In this document: piece by piece, positions 23,404 to 30,793 of the stretch | Layout: each line of letters opens with the position of its first letter | Position numbering within the stretch: the first letter of the stretch is position 1 | Assembly: GCA_910586025.1 (NCBI GenBank) | Contig: CAJUIO010000003.1 | Coordinates: 1-64,000 of the forward strand | Source: an uncultured Lachnospiraceae bacterium | Lineage (GTDB): Bacteria > Bacillota > Clostridia > Lachnospirales > Lachnospiraceae | Direction of reading: 5' to 3' | DNA length: 64,000 bases | The notes under the pieces: model-generated | Told to the model about the DNA's origin: nothing | Database searches by the model: none | Seen by the model: the letters and a program-made list of their open reading frames with translations, nothing else | Program-made: the position numbers and the translations under genes

Positions 23404-24059
23404 CTAAAGCACTCCTTCCCCCATGCAAGCCACAGGTATTTTCCTCTTAACGATGCATGGATATGGTCCTTTTTAAGCCTTGGTATGAGGCTTTTCATTT
23501 CCCTGCATGGATAAGAGCGCAATACACCAATCCTGCGATAGCCGTTTTCTGCACGAACCGAACAGATCCCCTCCGGGCTGATGGAAAACTTACGGATTCC
23601 TTCCCTTTCAAGCTTTCCCATCAGCCGGAAGATCCGCTCCTTCCCTTCTAATTCATACCATATCAGCGCAAAACAGGAAGCGTCGCTCATCTCCTTCCTG
23701 TTCTTAAACTGTCTTCTTAGCGATTCCTCTCCCGTTTCCCGATGCCTTTCCCATGCAGGAGCCGTCTTCTCCTTCTCTGCCCCTGTTGAAGCCTTACATC
23801 CTGATATGGTTTCCTCGAAATGTACATCTGCATCCTTTGTATTTTGATATCTTTGACTCCCTTTTTGTTCATTCGTTTTCTCCCTTCGCAGTATTTTGAC
23901 GGCAATTCCCACTATAAGAAAGGGAACCGCCACATAAAACACCTGAAAAATGATTGCAAGAAAAAACGGCCATAAAAAAGGAACCAGCATCATGCCGATC
24001 ACTCCTAATAATATAAGCATCTGCCTATATCTCACAATCCACTCTCTTACAGCCTCCAT
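23400..24059 (-). CDS. membrane protein, unknown
   Basis: A 219-residue protein. Two or three adjacent hydrophobic segments near the N-terminus (LILLGVIGMMLVPFLWPF and AIIFQVFYVAVPFLIVGIAV) are followed by a charged cytoplasmic domain of about 160 residues. There is no enzymatic motif. It overlaps recD2 by ATGA and starts after AAGGAGGCTGTTT. It may tether helicase or Ssb functions to the membrane transfer apparatus, but that is inference from position only. Confidence 0.6.
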   Translation of the reverse strand: MEAVREWIVRYRQMLILLGVIGMMLVPFLWPFFLAIIFQVFYVAVPFLIVGIAVKILRREKTNEQKGSQRYQNTKDADVHFEETISGCKASTGAEKEKTAPAWERHRETGEESLRRQFKNRKEMSDASCFALIWYELEGKERIFRLMGKLEREGIRKFSISPEGICSVRAENGYRRIGVLRSYPCREMKSLIPRLKKDHIHASLRGKYLWLAWGKECFR

Positions 24060-24106
24060 AAACAGCCTCCTTCATTTTCCGGGGGAATCCTTCCCCCCAG
24101 AATCAT

Positions 24107-24667
24107 CTAGCTAAAGTTATAATCTTCATTCATATCGTCAAACTCTTCATCTACGTCCCTGTCCCTGGAAGACCTGCAGCTTCTGGAAGAACCGGAACTG
24201 CTGTCGGAACGCCTGGAGCTGCTTCTTGATGAGCCGGAATTCCTGGAACTGCTCCTGCCGCTGGAGGAACTGCCTCTTCTGCCGGAAGAACCTCTTCTGT
24301 TTCCAGAATCCCGGTTTCTGCCGCCTCTGTCTTCGTCATCATCCCGCCCCGCATTCTTGCTTTCCGCGAATTCAATCTCGTTCAGCTTAAGGCAGACGCC
24401 ATACACCTTGTCCCCATCCTTATTGGTATAATTGTTGTTCTCCATCCGACCGTTCACGACAACCTTGATTCCCTGGAATAAGTATTTTTCTGCAAATTCT
24501 GCCAGCCGTCCAAACGCCGCGCATGGAAAATAGTCCGTATCGTCACTGAACTTCCGGTCTACGGCAAGGCGGAAATTCGCAACCGCCATCTCATCGCCCT
24601 TGCCATTTTCAACATAATTGATCTGTGGATCCCGGACCAGACGTCCCATCATAATTGTATTGTTCAT
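24107..24667 (-). CDS. ssb: single-stranded DNA-binding protein with Ser/Arg-rich tail
   Basis: A 186-residue protein with a canonical SSB OB-fold in the first 105 residues (MNNTIMMGRLVRDPQ, CAAFGRLAEFAEKYL, KVVVNGRMENN). The tail is a long Ser/Arg/Gly repeat (residues about 125-170, e.g. RRGSSSSGRSSSR). It ends in DMNEDYNFS, acidic but without the usual D-D-D-I-P-F tip that recruits partner proteins. It is likely the element's own SSB for ssDNA during transfer or replication. It is the first gene after leader C. Confidence 0.92.
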   Translation of the reverse strand: MNNTIMMGRLVRDPQINYVENGKGDEMAVANFRLAVDRKFSDDTDYFPCAAFGRLAEFAEKYLFQGIKVVVNGRMENNNYTNKDGDKVYGVCLKLNEIEFAESKNAGRDDDEDRGGRNRDSGNRRGSSGRRGSSSSGRSSSRNSGSSRSSSRRSDSSSGSSRSCRSSRDRDVDEEFDDMNEDYNFS

Positions 24668-24738
24668 ACATTCTCCTCCTGATGATCTGCACAGCTTTAA
24701 AATCTGACGCTTAGCGTCTCTCTCCTATGCTGTGACAT

Positions 24739-24773
24739 AAAAAAAAGCATCTAGAAATCTCCTTCCTAAATGC
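24739..24773 (-). terminator. second intrinsic terminator in leader C
   Basis: Minus strand GCATTTAG pairs imperfectly with TCTAGATGC, followed by eight T, about 70 bp before the ssb start. Its stem is similar to the first leader C terminator. Confidence 0.65.
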
Positions 24774-24962
24774 AGCCCCACTGACTCCTGATTCACCTTC
24801 AGCCTGTTTCTCTTTATTCGTTTCCTCCTTCCTTTCCTTATAAATGACAAAACACCTCCTTCTTTGCTTTTCGAGCACAGGCTGCTCTTTGTATCTGTCC
24901 ATCTTTCTGGAAATTTTCACAGGGCAGAAGACTTTCCCAAACACGCCAAGCCTTAAAACAAC

Positions 24963-24995
24963 AAAAAAGCACCCAGAACATGCCATTCTAAATGC
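24963..24995 (-). terminator. first intrinsic terminator in leader C
   Basis: Minus strand GCATTTAGAATG pairs imperfectly with TGTTCTGGGTGC, followed by six T. It lies 28 bases after the two-hairpin element of leader C. Confidence 0.7.
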
Positions 24996-25022
24996 TTTCC
25001 CTCTTGATTCCCTGTGAAAGAC

Positions 25023-25068
25023 AGGAATCCCCTGATTCCTTATAGTTTTCTTTCGGTACATTCCGAAA
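25023..25068 (-). promoter_or_regulatory. two-hairpin leader RNA element, copy C
   Basis: Minus strand: TTTCGG-aatgta-CCGAAA, linker AGAAAACTATA, then AGGAATC-aggg-GATTCCT. Stem sequences differ from copies A and B but keep pairing, which is what covariation in a conserved RNA would look like. The rest of the 24668-25120 gap holds two terminators and an open frame of 132 codons that I do not regard as a gene. Confidence 0.6.
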
Positions 25069-25120
25069 CTAAAATGCGCTATCCATCCTCCAGATGAATA
25101 CAAATACAAATTTCATTTTC

Positions 25121-25175
25121 ATCTTAGCACAATATATAGTATTCGTCAATTATTCTTTTCATATATTTTGTGTTA
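25121..25175 (-). promoter_or_regulatory. promoter C with paired ACACAATATAT operators
   Basis: TTGACG and TAAGAT are separated by 17 bp. AACACAAAATATAT starts 25 bp upstream of the -35, and CTATATATTGTGC fills the spacer. It drives ssb and the recD2 genes. Confidence 0.75.
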
Positions 25176-25196
25176 ATGTTGTTGTAAACGCCCATT

Positions 25197-25251
25197 ATGA
25201 GCTATTTTGTAAGACAGCGCCGGCTGGCACTGCCTTACAAAGTAATTCATA
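25197..25251. repeat. long imperfect inverted repeat
   Basis: Arms of about 25 bp, including TTTGTAAGACAG and CTGCCTTACAAA, bracket a short GC-rich loop. It lies between the response regulator stop (25286) and promoter C. There is no T-run for classical termination. It could be a structured 3' end, a protein-binding site, or a small element relic. Confidence 0.5.
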
Positions 25252-25285
25252 GCAAGCTGCAACGAAACCTATGAAACTTTAACCA

Positions 25286-26029
25286 TTATTTTCGGGTACA
25301 GCAGCATCCGAACCGGTAACCGACGCCATATACATTCTGAATGTAAAAAGGATGTTTCCTGTCGACCTCCAGCTTCCGGCGGATACGGTGGATATGTGCC
25401 ATGATACTTTTATCATCAAACAGATACTCGCTGTGCCAGACCGCTTCATACAATTCCTTATATGTAACGACTCTCCCGTTCTGTACGGCAAGATAATATA
25501 CAAGGTCAAATTCTATGTGGGTCAATAAAATCTCCTGCCCCTGGCGGAAGACCTGCCTTCTGTCCGGGATAATCTGAAGCTCCCCATACGTCCATACTTC
25601 CGGCTGCTTCTTGATGCGCTGCTGCAGCCGGATCAGAGCAGTTGCTTCTGCCGCAATCTCCTCTGCAGACTGGGCACTGACAAGATATCCGTCCGCTCCG
25701 CTTCTAATTGCATGTACCGTCTCTTCTTTTCTTGTCTTTTCTGTTCTGGCACCGGATATCAACAGAATCGGTATGCTTAACTTACTCCGTATTTCACGGA
25801 GCAGTTTTGCACTCTTTTCCGTAAAACGCAGCATTTCTATCATGCACAGTACAACATTTTCATCCATAGCTGCTGTACTATTCTCGTTTTCTCTGATTCT
25901 ATGATACAAAATATCATATTGTCCAACCAGAGAATAGCAAATCTCTTCGTACAATTCCCGGCGATATGATAGAAATAATATTTTCTGGGTTACAGTAATA
26001 TTTTCTTCACTCATTCCATTTGAGTTCAT
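25286..26029 (-). CDS. OmpR-type winged-helix regulator with degenerate receiver
   Basis: A 247-residue protein. The C-terminal half is a clear OmpR/PhoB winged helix (LTHIEFDLVYYLAVQNGRVV, IMAHIHRIRRKLE, GVGYRF). The N-terminal half has the receiver outline but lacks the phospho-acceptor Asp (VVLCMIEM where a D-x-x-x-P is expected) and the conserved Lys (LISGARTEKT). No kinase is adjacent. Such pseudo-receivers act without phosphorylation, often autoregulated. It is adjacent to promoter C, so it is one candidate for the regulator that binds the shared ACACAATATAT operators; this is inference. Confidence 0.75.
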   Translation of the reverse strand: MNSNGMSEENITVTQKILFLSYRRELYEEICYSLVGQYDILYHRIRENENSTAAMDENVVLCMIEMLRFTEKSAKLLREIRSKLSIPILLISGARTEKTRKEETVHAIRSGADGYLVSAQSAEEIAAEATALIRLQQRIKKQPEVWTYGELQIIPDRRQVFRQGQEILLTHIEFDLVYYLAVQNGRVVTYKELYEAVWHSEYLFDDKSIMAHIHRIRRKLEVDRKHPFYIQNVYGVGYRFGCCCTRK

Positions 26030-26192
26030 ATAGTACCTCCTCTAATCTGAGTTTTATATCCATAAAATCAGTTCAGATTACGGAGGCGCCCGGATACTCC
26101 CTGCATATTTTCTAAAATAAGAAAAGCATCCCGGTATTTCTCTTCTGCACCTGGCTGCTTTTCCATCTGGCAATTTTATTCTATATTTTTCA

Positions 26193-26423
26193 TGGTGTAA
26201 TACACCATATTCAAAACGGTAGAATACCGCATAAGAAACTATGATTTTTTTAACAGTTTATCCAAAGCTTTCAAAATTCCTTTAAAATCCAACAACCAGA
26301 AGACACACCTTTCAAATGTTTTTCTTTTGTTGTATCTATTCATTCATAAAAATCTGCTGTAATACACCATTTTTATTATGGTGTATTATTATTTTCACTT
26401 TTCAAAACTGGTGTAATACACTA
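26193..26423 (+). promoter_or_regulatory. three-copy TGGTGTAATACACCA operator region
   Basis: A perfect odd palindrome TGGTGTAATACACCA lies at 26193. Half-site pairs TGTAATACACCA and TGGTGTATTA lie at 26358 and 26379. A near-perfect TGGTGTAATACACTA at 26409 is just before the ribosome site of the XRE gene at 26449. This fits autoregulation by that XRE protein. Otherwise the 26030-26448 gap is AT-rich and empty. Confidence 0.7.
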
Positions 26424-26448
26424 GATTTCATGGAGGTGATTACAGCAC

Positions 26449-26796
26449 ATGATCTTTTCAAATAACAGATTGGGAAAATTTATAAGAAATGGACGGCAGG
26501 ATTTGAAACTTACCCAAGAACAGCTTGCAGAAAAACTAAACTGCAACCTGTCCTATCTGGGTAATATTGAACGAGGAAAGAACATACCAAGCTTAAAGCT
26601 GTTCTGCCGGATCATACAGATCTTAAGCCTTTCCGCTGATGAGTTTATCCACCAGAACCTACATGCAGAAGATAGTACTTATCTTCAACTGGTTCGTTTA
26701 CTGCCGCAATGCACACCGAAAGAGCTTAAGATTCTTTTGGAAAATGCCCGAACATTAATGGAGAACAGAGAAAAAAAGCCCACGAATTCATTATAG
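26449..26796 (+). CDS. XRE-family transcriptional regulator
   Basis: A 115-residue Cro/C1-type regulator with ATG 26449 after TGGAGGTGATTACAGCAC. Helix-turn-helix: LTQEQLAEKLNCNLSYLGNI followed by ERGKNIPSLKLFCRI. A C-terminal extension of about 45 residues (ELKILLENARTLM) probably dimerises. The palindromic operators upstream imply direct autoregulation and perhaps control of the divergent 25286-26029 regulator. Confidence 0.85.
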   Translation: MIFSNNRLGKFIRNGRQDLKLTQEQLAEKLNCNLSYLGNIERGKNIPSLKLFCRIIQILSLSADEFIHQNLHAEDSTYLQLVRLLPQCTPKELKILLENARTLMENREKKPTNSL

Positions 26797-26878
26797 ACAA
26801 TGATTCTTGAGCTTCTCTGTATTTTTGCTTGAATTTTCTCAAGATAAGTGATTCCGATAAGATGATGGAGTCACTTTC

Positions 26879-27226
26879 TTAAATTGACGGCTGTATCAGT
26901 GTTTTTAACAGTACTCCCAGCTCCTGTTTGGGTTTCAGGACTCCTGCACCGCACAGGGTCATTATACAGTCAACCATACCTTGAAGATATGCCTGCTGGC
27001 ACTCTTCAGAAGAATAAGATTCTAATGCTTCTACATAATCCTGAATCTTTTCTCCCTCCGCCTGTTGGATATTTGCCATGCTCTGTTGATATATGGTATG
27101 CTTATCTTCGAGGATTTGTTTTGCTTCCTGAAATTCCTTTGTGTCCACGATACTTTCCCGGTCAATATCTTCGCACCTCAATAGTTCCAGAAATTGTCTT
27201 ACCTTGTTCCATACCAGTTTTTCCAT
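26879..27226 (-). CDS. hypothetical small element protein
   Basis: A 115-residue helical protein. The start is ATG 27226 after AAAGGAGAAGATT. The C-terminal segment QAYLQGMVDCIMTLCGAGVL resembles that of the protein at 5582. Function unknown; such proteins are widespread next to XRE regulators on Clostridia elements. It is transcribed divergently from the regulator at 27414. Confidence 0.55.
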   Translation of the reverse strand: MEKLVWNKVRQFLELLRCEDIDRESIVDTKEFQEAKQILEDKHTIYQQSMANIQQAEGEKIQDYVEALESYSSEECQQAYLQGMVDCIMTLCGAGVLKPKQELGVLLKTLIQPSI

Positions 27227-27322
27227 AATCTTCTCCTTTCTTTTGACACAGAATGAAACCTTCCTACTTAGTAGATATAGTTTCTGCATTTTTATCCTGT
27301 TACTATACAAAACTTTGAATAA

Positions 27323-27393
27323 CTTCATCTTTAGAAGTATATTATCATTTCAATTCGGTACAATCAATCATAAATCTTTCATCTTTAGAAGTT
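27323..27393 (+). promoter_or_regulatory. repeated operator TTCATCTTTAGAAGT
   Basis: Two direct copies (about 27325 and 27379), each internally symmetric (CTTC...GAAG), lie between the divergent genes at 27226 and 27414. They are probably the binding sites of the XRE regulator at 27414. Confidence 0.5.
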
Positions 27394-27413
27394 TTTTATA
27401 TGAGGGTAAGGCC

Positions 27414-27662
27414 ATGAAAATATATTGGAATGGTGAATCAAAGAATATCATCGGAAAACGCTTAAAGCAGTTGCGCCAGCAACAGAATATTTCCCAGCGC
27501 ATACTGGCCGCCAGGCTTACTTTGAGCGGAATTGAATTTAGTGATCTGACGATTTTAAGAATTGAAAGAGGGGAACGCTTCGTTCCAGATTACGAGATTG
27601 CTGTGATTGCAGATTATTTCAAAGTCAGTGCGGACTATCTTCTTGGCAGAACAGAACAATGA
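27414..27662 (+). CDS. XRE-family regulator
   Basis: An 82-residue Cro/C1-type protein with ATG 27414 after GAGGGTAAGGCC. Helix-turn-helix region: GKRLKQLRQQQNISQRILAA and FSDLTILRIERGER; it ends SADYLLGRTEQ like the ImmR-like paralogues at 5143 and 6600. It is a single-domain repressor, probably controlling the 26879-27226 gene and itself through the repeats between them. Confidence 0.8.
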   Translation: MKIYWNGESKNIIGKRLKQLRQQQNISQRILAARLTLSGIEFSDLTILRIERGERFVPDYEIAVIADYFKVSADYLLGRTEQ

Positions 27663-27672
27663 CCGGCAGCTT

Positions 27673-28104
27673 TTACAAACTGTCGGTCATTGGTTTTTTG
27701 AACCGGTATCCTACTCCCCTTATATTTTCTATGTACTCAAAAGAGTCGCCCCCTGATTCCAATTTTTGCCTGATGTGACGGATATGGGACATAATGATTC
27801 CTTTCTCATGGGCATATTCCTCCCCCCATACTCCTTCATAAATCTGCTGGTAAGTGAATACACGTCCAGGCTGGCTTGCTAAATAGCGAAGTATACGAAA
27901 TTCTAAATCTGTGAAATTGATTATACTTTTATCTTTTCTAACCTCTCTGTGATATAAATCAATTTCAAGACCGACAAAAGATAGTTTCATAGTTCGCTCT
28001 AAACTTATATTAACAAAGTCTGTCTTTAACTTCAAATATTCCTGAATATCCGAAAAAATCTGTTCTTCATTTCCTGATACAGCGAATATTATTATTTTAT
28101 TCAT
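27673..28104 (-). CDS. OmpR-type DNA-binding protein lacking a receiver
   Basis: A 143-residue protein. The start is ATG 28104 after GAGGTGGCT. The C-terminal about 100 residues form an OmpR/PhoB winged helix (FTDLEFRILRYLASQPGRVF, IMSHIRHIRQKLE, GVGYRFKKP). Only about 45 residues precede it, too short for a receiver domain. It lies 19 bp after the membrane gene at 28123, in an operon whose promoter bears the TTAAGA boxes, so it may be a second-tier regulator of the envelope regulon. Confidence 0.75.
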   Translation of the reverse strand: MNKIIIFAVSGNEEQIFSDIQEYLKLKTDFVNISLERTMKLSFVGLEIDLYHREVRKDKSIINFTDLEFRILRYLASQPGRVFTYQQIYEGVWGEEYAHEKGIIMSHIRHIRQKLESGGDSFEYIENIRGVGYRFKKPMTDSL

Positions 28105-28122
28105 AGCCACCTCATATCATTT

Positions 28123-28626
28123 TCAGCGATTTTTGATATATTTCACATTCACACACTTTTCAAGCAGGAACACTTCAAAATCTTCTTCTTTTTCTCCAAA
28201 ATTATCTCTTACATAGAGAATTCCTTTTTCTTTTGCATACATTAACACATTACAGCTTTTCAGGCGGAAAATTCTACATACCTGTCCATACGTAATTTCT
28301 ATATTATATTTCCCTTCTGTCATTTTCACTGTATCGCTGAAATTAACAACACATTCCGGATACGTTCCACTATCAGTCTGCATGTTAGCGGTTCTTATAC
28401 GTTTCAGAGTATCTTTTGGTGCTAGGAACAGGATAATAAGCAGCACAACCATACATACCCCCTCAATGATTGCCAGTACTGGTTCGGACTTCATGCAAAC
28501 AATCATCGACACCCCCGCCACGGTCGCTGCAACGATACAGCATACAACTATGTCTCTGCACAATACTTTATACACATACTCCTTATACATCTTATCTGTT
28601 GGATAAAACCGAATTTCAAGATCCAT
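28123..28626 (-). CDS. YcxB-like membrane protein
   Basis: A 167-residue protein. Two transmembrane segments (VVCCIVAATVAGVSMIVC and LAIIEGVCMVVLLIILFL) sit between a short N-terminal strand region and a C-terminal soluble domain. The soluble domain has the strand pattern of YcxB-like/PH-like domains (VVNFSDTVKMTEGKYNIEIT, GILYVRDNF). Function unknown. It is the first gene after the TTAAGA-box promoter at 28688-28730 and is coupled to the receiver-less regulator. Confidence 0.6.
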   Translation of the reverse strand: MDLEIRFYPTDKMYKEYVYKVLCRDIVVCCIVAATVAGVSMIVCMKSEPVLAIIEGVCMVVLLIILFLAPKDTLKRIRTANMQTDSGTYPECVVNFSDTVKMTEGKYNIEITYGQVCRIFRLKSCNVLMYAKEKGILYVRDNFGEKEEDFEVFLLEKCVNVKYIKNR

Positions 28627-28687
28627 CTTCCATAAACCTCCCGATTAATTATATTTTTGTCCTACCTATGGCAGCTATTTAGTTTTT

Positions 28688-28730
28688 ATTTTCTGCTCTA
28701 TATCTTAATGGATTCTTAACAGATTCTGAA
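28688..28730 (-). promoter_or_regulatory. TTAAGA-box promoter (YcxB-like operon)
   Basis: Minus strand: TGTTAAGAATCCATTAAGATATAG, i.e. two clear repeats at 11-bp spacing with a weaker one upstream, then AGCA and a -10-like GAAAAT. The spacing from the last repeat to the -10 equals that at the other boxes. Confidence 0.6.
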
Positions 28731-29235
28731 AATTTCTAAAAACAGCTGTTATTGCGTCCCGAAAATATTTTTATTTTATTAACTTTTATCCTTGGGAACG
28801 GGCAGAAAAAGGCACGAATTGCACCTGTAGACGGTTAGAAGCCGTTTGGGGGCATCCCTTGATGGTCTGAATAGTCGGAACGGATATAAAACGCTGGTTG
28901 CAGTCAACACCCCTTAGTAAACTTGCCGTCCAAAAACAGCTTGCGTTTCCAGCTATTCCTATTCGACAGGTTTTAAGAAAATCTTCATATATAGGATTAT
29001 TAAGATATGGTAGACATGAAAAAGATAGCAGAAAAAATAGCATTATCAGAAGGCTTTTTTCGCTGGAAATGAATTGATTAACTAAACTATCGTGCATATT
29101 CTAAATTCAAAACAGAAGCAGCGGAGCAGGTATTGAAAGATATCCTACGTCCTGTGTGTCCATATTCCCGCTTTCCATGCTTTTGTCGTGATTGTGGTCT
29201 TGCTGTTCATCATCGCCGCCGTAAACAGGATTTAC

Positions 29236-29364
29236 TCACTTTCCGTCACGACTTTTTCCCTTTGTACTTGAAACAAATGTCGTCTTGATATGCTTTTTCA
29301 GCGTGTTCATGCGCCGTTCAACAGGTTTCAACTTCTCACGTATATCCATTTGCCTCCCTATCAT
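29236..29364 (-). pseudogene. relaxase tail fragment in a degraded region
   Basis: A 42-codon remnant (REKLKPVERRMNTLKKHIK) resembles the C-terminal region of Clostridia mobilization relaxases. It lacks the catalytic domain and is surrounded by stops. The whole 28731-29475 stretch has no intact gene. Weak coding traces on both strands indicate an eroded mobile element, which may mark an insertion boundary of the envelope island. Confidence 0.45.
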
Positions 29365-29475
29365 GGCCTTGATTTTTTATCAATATCCTCTATGCCGTTG
29401 ACGGCGGAGGATATTCAACATATTTACCGTGTCCTTGAGGTTATAGAGAGATTGGGAATGTCTTTCATTCCTCTT

Positions 29476-29664
29476 TTACACAAAAATGTTAATCTGCTCT
29501 AAAATTTGTTCCAGTTCCTTTTCCAGCTTTTTCTGTGCATCTGCATTATGGTTCTCCATTGCCATCCGTATCTGCATATTGAGAACACATTACTGCTGCT
29601 TCAAACTGGTAAATGCCGTCATTCTTGTGTTAGATAAAGTTGTCATTGAATGATTGATGTCCAT
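29476..29664 (-). pseudogene. small coiled-coil gene with in-frame stop
   Basis: ATG 29664 follows AAAGGAGTAGTTTCAT. The frame (MDINHSMTTLSNTRM...) meets TAA at codon 25, then continues in frame (AQKKLEKELEQILEQINIF) to 29476. It still has a TTAAGA-box promoter upstream. The charged C-terminus resembles the tail of the protein at 44422, so this may be a decayed relative. Confidence 0.5.
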
Positions 29665-29746
29665 ATGAAACTACTCCTTTTATATTTTCTTCTGACCGGA
29701 TGGAGCACTAGTACCGTCTTATAAATTAGAAAAACCTTCTCAATTT

Positions 29747-29790
29747 ATTTTCCGTTCCAATTCTTAATGAATTCTAAATGGATTCTTAAA
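29747..29790 (-). promoter_or_regulatory. TTAAGA-box promoter upstream of the 29664 relic
   Basis: Minus strand: TTTAAGAATCC, ATTTAGAATTC and ATTAAGAATTG, three consecutive 11-base repeats, then a -10-like GAAAAT four bases after the last. It overlaps the end of the acetyltransferase gene. Confidence 0.65.
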
Positions 29791-30337
29791 CTTTCATCAC
29801 TTTTTCAAACCGAAACATTCCGCTGCCCCCTGCATCCTCTTTTGAGCACTCATCAGGCGCATTGGGATCTGGGTGCTTTGAATGAAAAAACTCGACTATG
29901 TGAAAACCACATCGGTTCACATAAAAATGTATATTCCGCTTTTCAAAGTATGGCGTACATGTTTCCCACACCTTTGTCTCCGGATGCTGCCGCTCGATTG
30001 CCTTCCACGCTGCTTGACCGATCCCTTTACTGTGTGCGGCAGGAAGAATAAAAAATAGCGCCAGTTCATTATGTTTTGTCTCTGCATTGATCTGTAAAAC
30101 CACACCGCCTACCTTCTCTTCCTGCAAAATAATACGGTATATTTCCGCGCCTTTTCTATCCATACATTCTTCAATCGTCCGGCGGGATATGATTTCTTCA
30201 CCCTCCTCAAAATATTCATCTCTGACGCCGAACTCTTCTAAAGCGCCATAACGAAATGCTTCCTGATTGTCAAGGATAAACTGGTTTCGGTCTGCTTCTT
30301 CCATTGGAAGCAATTTCACTTGAATTAATTCTGTCAT
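29786..30337 (-). CDS. GNAT family N-acetyltransferase
   Basis: A 183-residue GNAT enzyme. The acetyl-CoA loop region is ELALFFILPAAHSKGIGQAA (strand 4, then the Q/R-x-x-G-x-G/A-like SKGIGQ), followed by the C-terminal NIHFYVNRCGFHIVEFF typical of the family. It probably acetylates a small molecule or protein N-terminus; the substrate cannot be inferred. Good ribosome site (ACAGGAGGAACAAAGCG). It lies between the relic region and the SGNH operon and carries no TTAAGA box of its own. Confidence 0.85.
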   Translation of the reverse strand: MTELIQVKLLPMEEADRNQFILDNQEAFRYGALEEFGVRDEYFEEGEEIISRRTIEECMDRKGAEIYRIILQEEKVGGVVLQINAETKHNELALFFILPAAHSKGIGQAAWKAIERQHPETKVWETCTPYFEKRNIHFYVNRCGFHIVEFFHSKHPDPNAPDECSKEDAGGSGMFRFEKVMKV

Positions 30338-30380
30338 CGCTTTGTTCCTCCTGTAAACATGTATTCAGAAATCACTTTAA

Positions 30381-30773
30381 TTATTTTACAAAACTCCATT
30401 CATTTGTTGTTTCACTTTTCTGTAAGACCAATTCATATTCTCCATCTCCTTTATAGAAATAAATTTCGGTACATGAAGGATTTAATTCTATTTCATATTC
30501 ACTCTTCGCTCCAAATTTACTATTTAAAAAACCAAATGCAGAATAAAAGGCAATGTATTTATTATCTCCTCCTTGCTTTATTTCCAAAGCCCTTGCGCTT
30601 CCTATAGAAGACGTTGTCGTTATATTTAATTTCATTTTTTCTCCGTCTTCGGATATCGTATAGTCTGTTAATACCACATCCGTTCGTTTCTCTAATCCCC
30701 TGCACAAAAATAATATCATTATAATGGCTGTAACTAATATCATCAGTCCCACTATTATACTGTTCTTTTTCAT
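30381..30773 (-). CDS. membrane-anchored small protein
   Basis: A 130-residue protein. The start is ATG 30773 after AAAGGAGATCAG. An N-terminal hydrophobic segment (IVGLMILVTAIIMILFLC) anchors a beta-rich extracytoplasmic domain (VVLTDYTISEDGEKMKLNIT, EIELNPSCTEIYFY). No family is recognised. It starts 21 bp after the SGNH gene's stop, so it is its operon partner and part of the TTAAGA regulon. Confidence 0.6.
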   Translation of the reverse strand: MKKNSIIVGLMILVTAIIMILFLCRGLEKRTDVVLTDYTISEDGEKMKLNITTTSSIGSARALEIKQGGDNKYIAFYSAFGFLNSKFGAKSEYEIELNPSCTEIYFYKGDGEYELVLQKSETTNEWSFVK

Positions 30774-30793
30774 CTGATCTCCTTTTGGTTTTA

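Noticed and set aside
24711..25109. 132-codon open frame in leader C
   Set aside because: It runs through the hairpins and both terminators and lacks a ribosome site at its start; the RNA structures explain the conservation better.
28786..29097. 103-codon minus-strand frame in the relic zone
   Set aside because: No ribosome site, no motif, irregular composition; probably non-coding debris.
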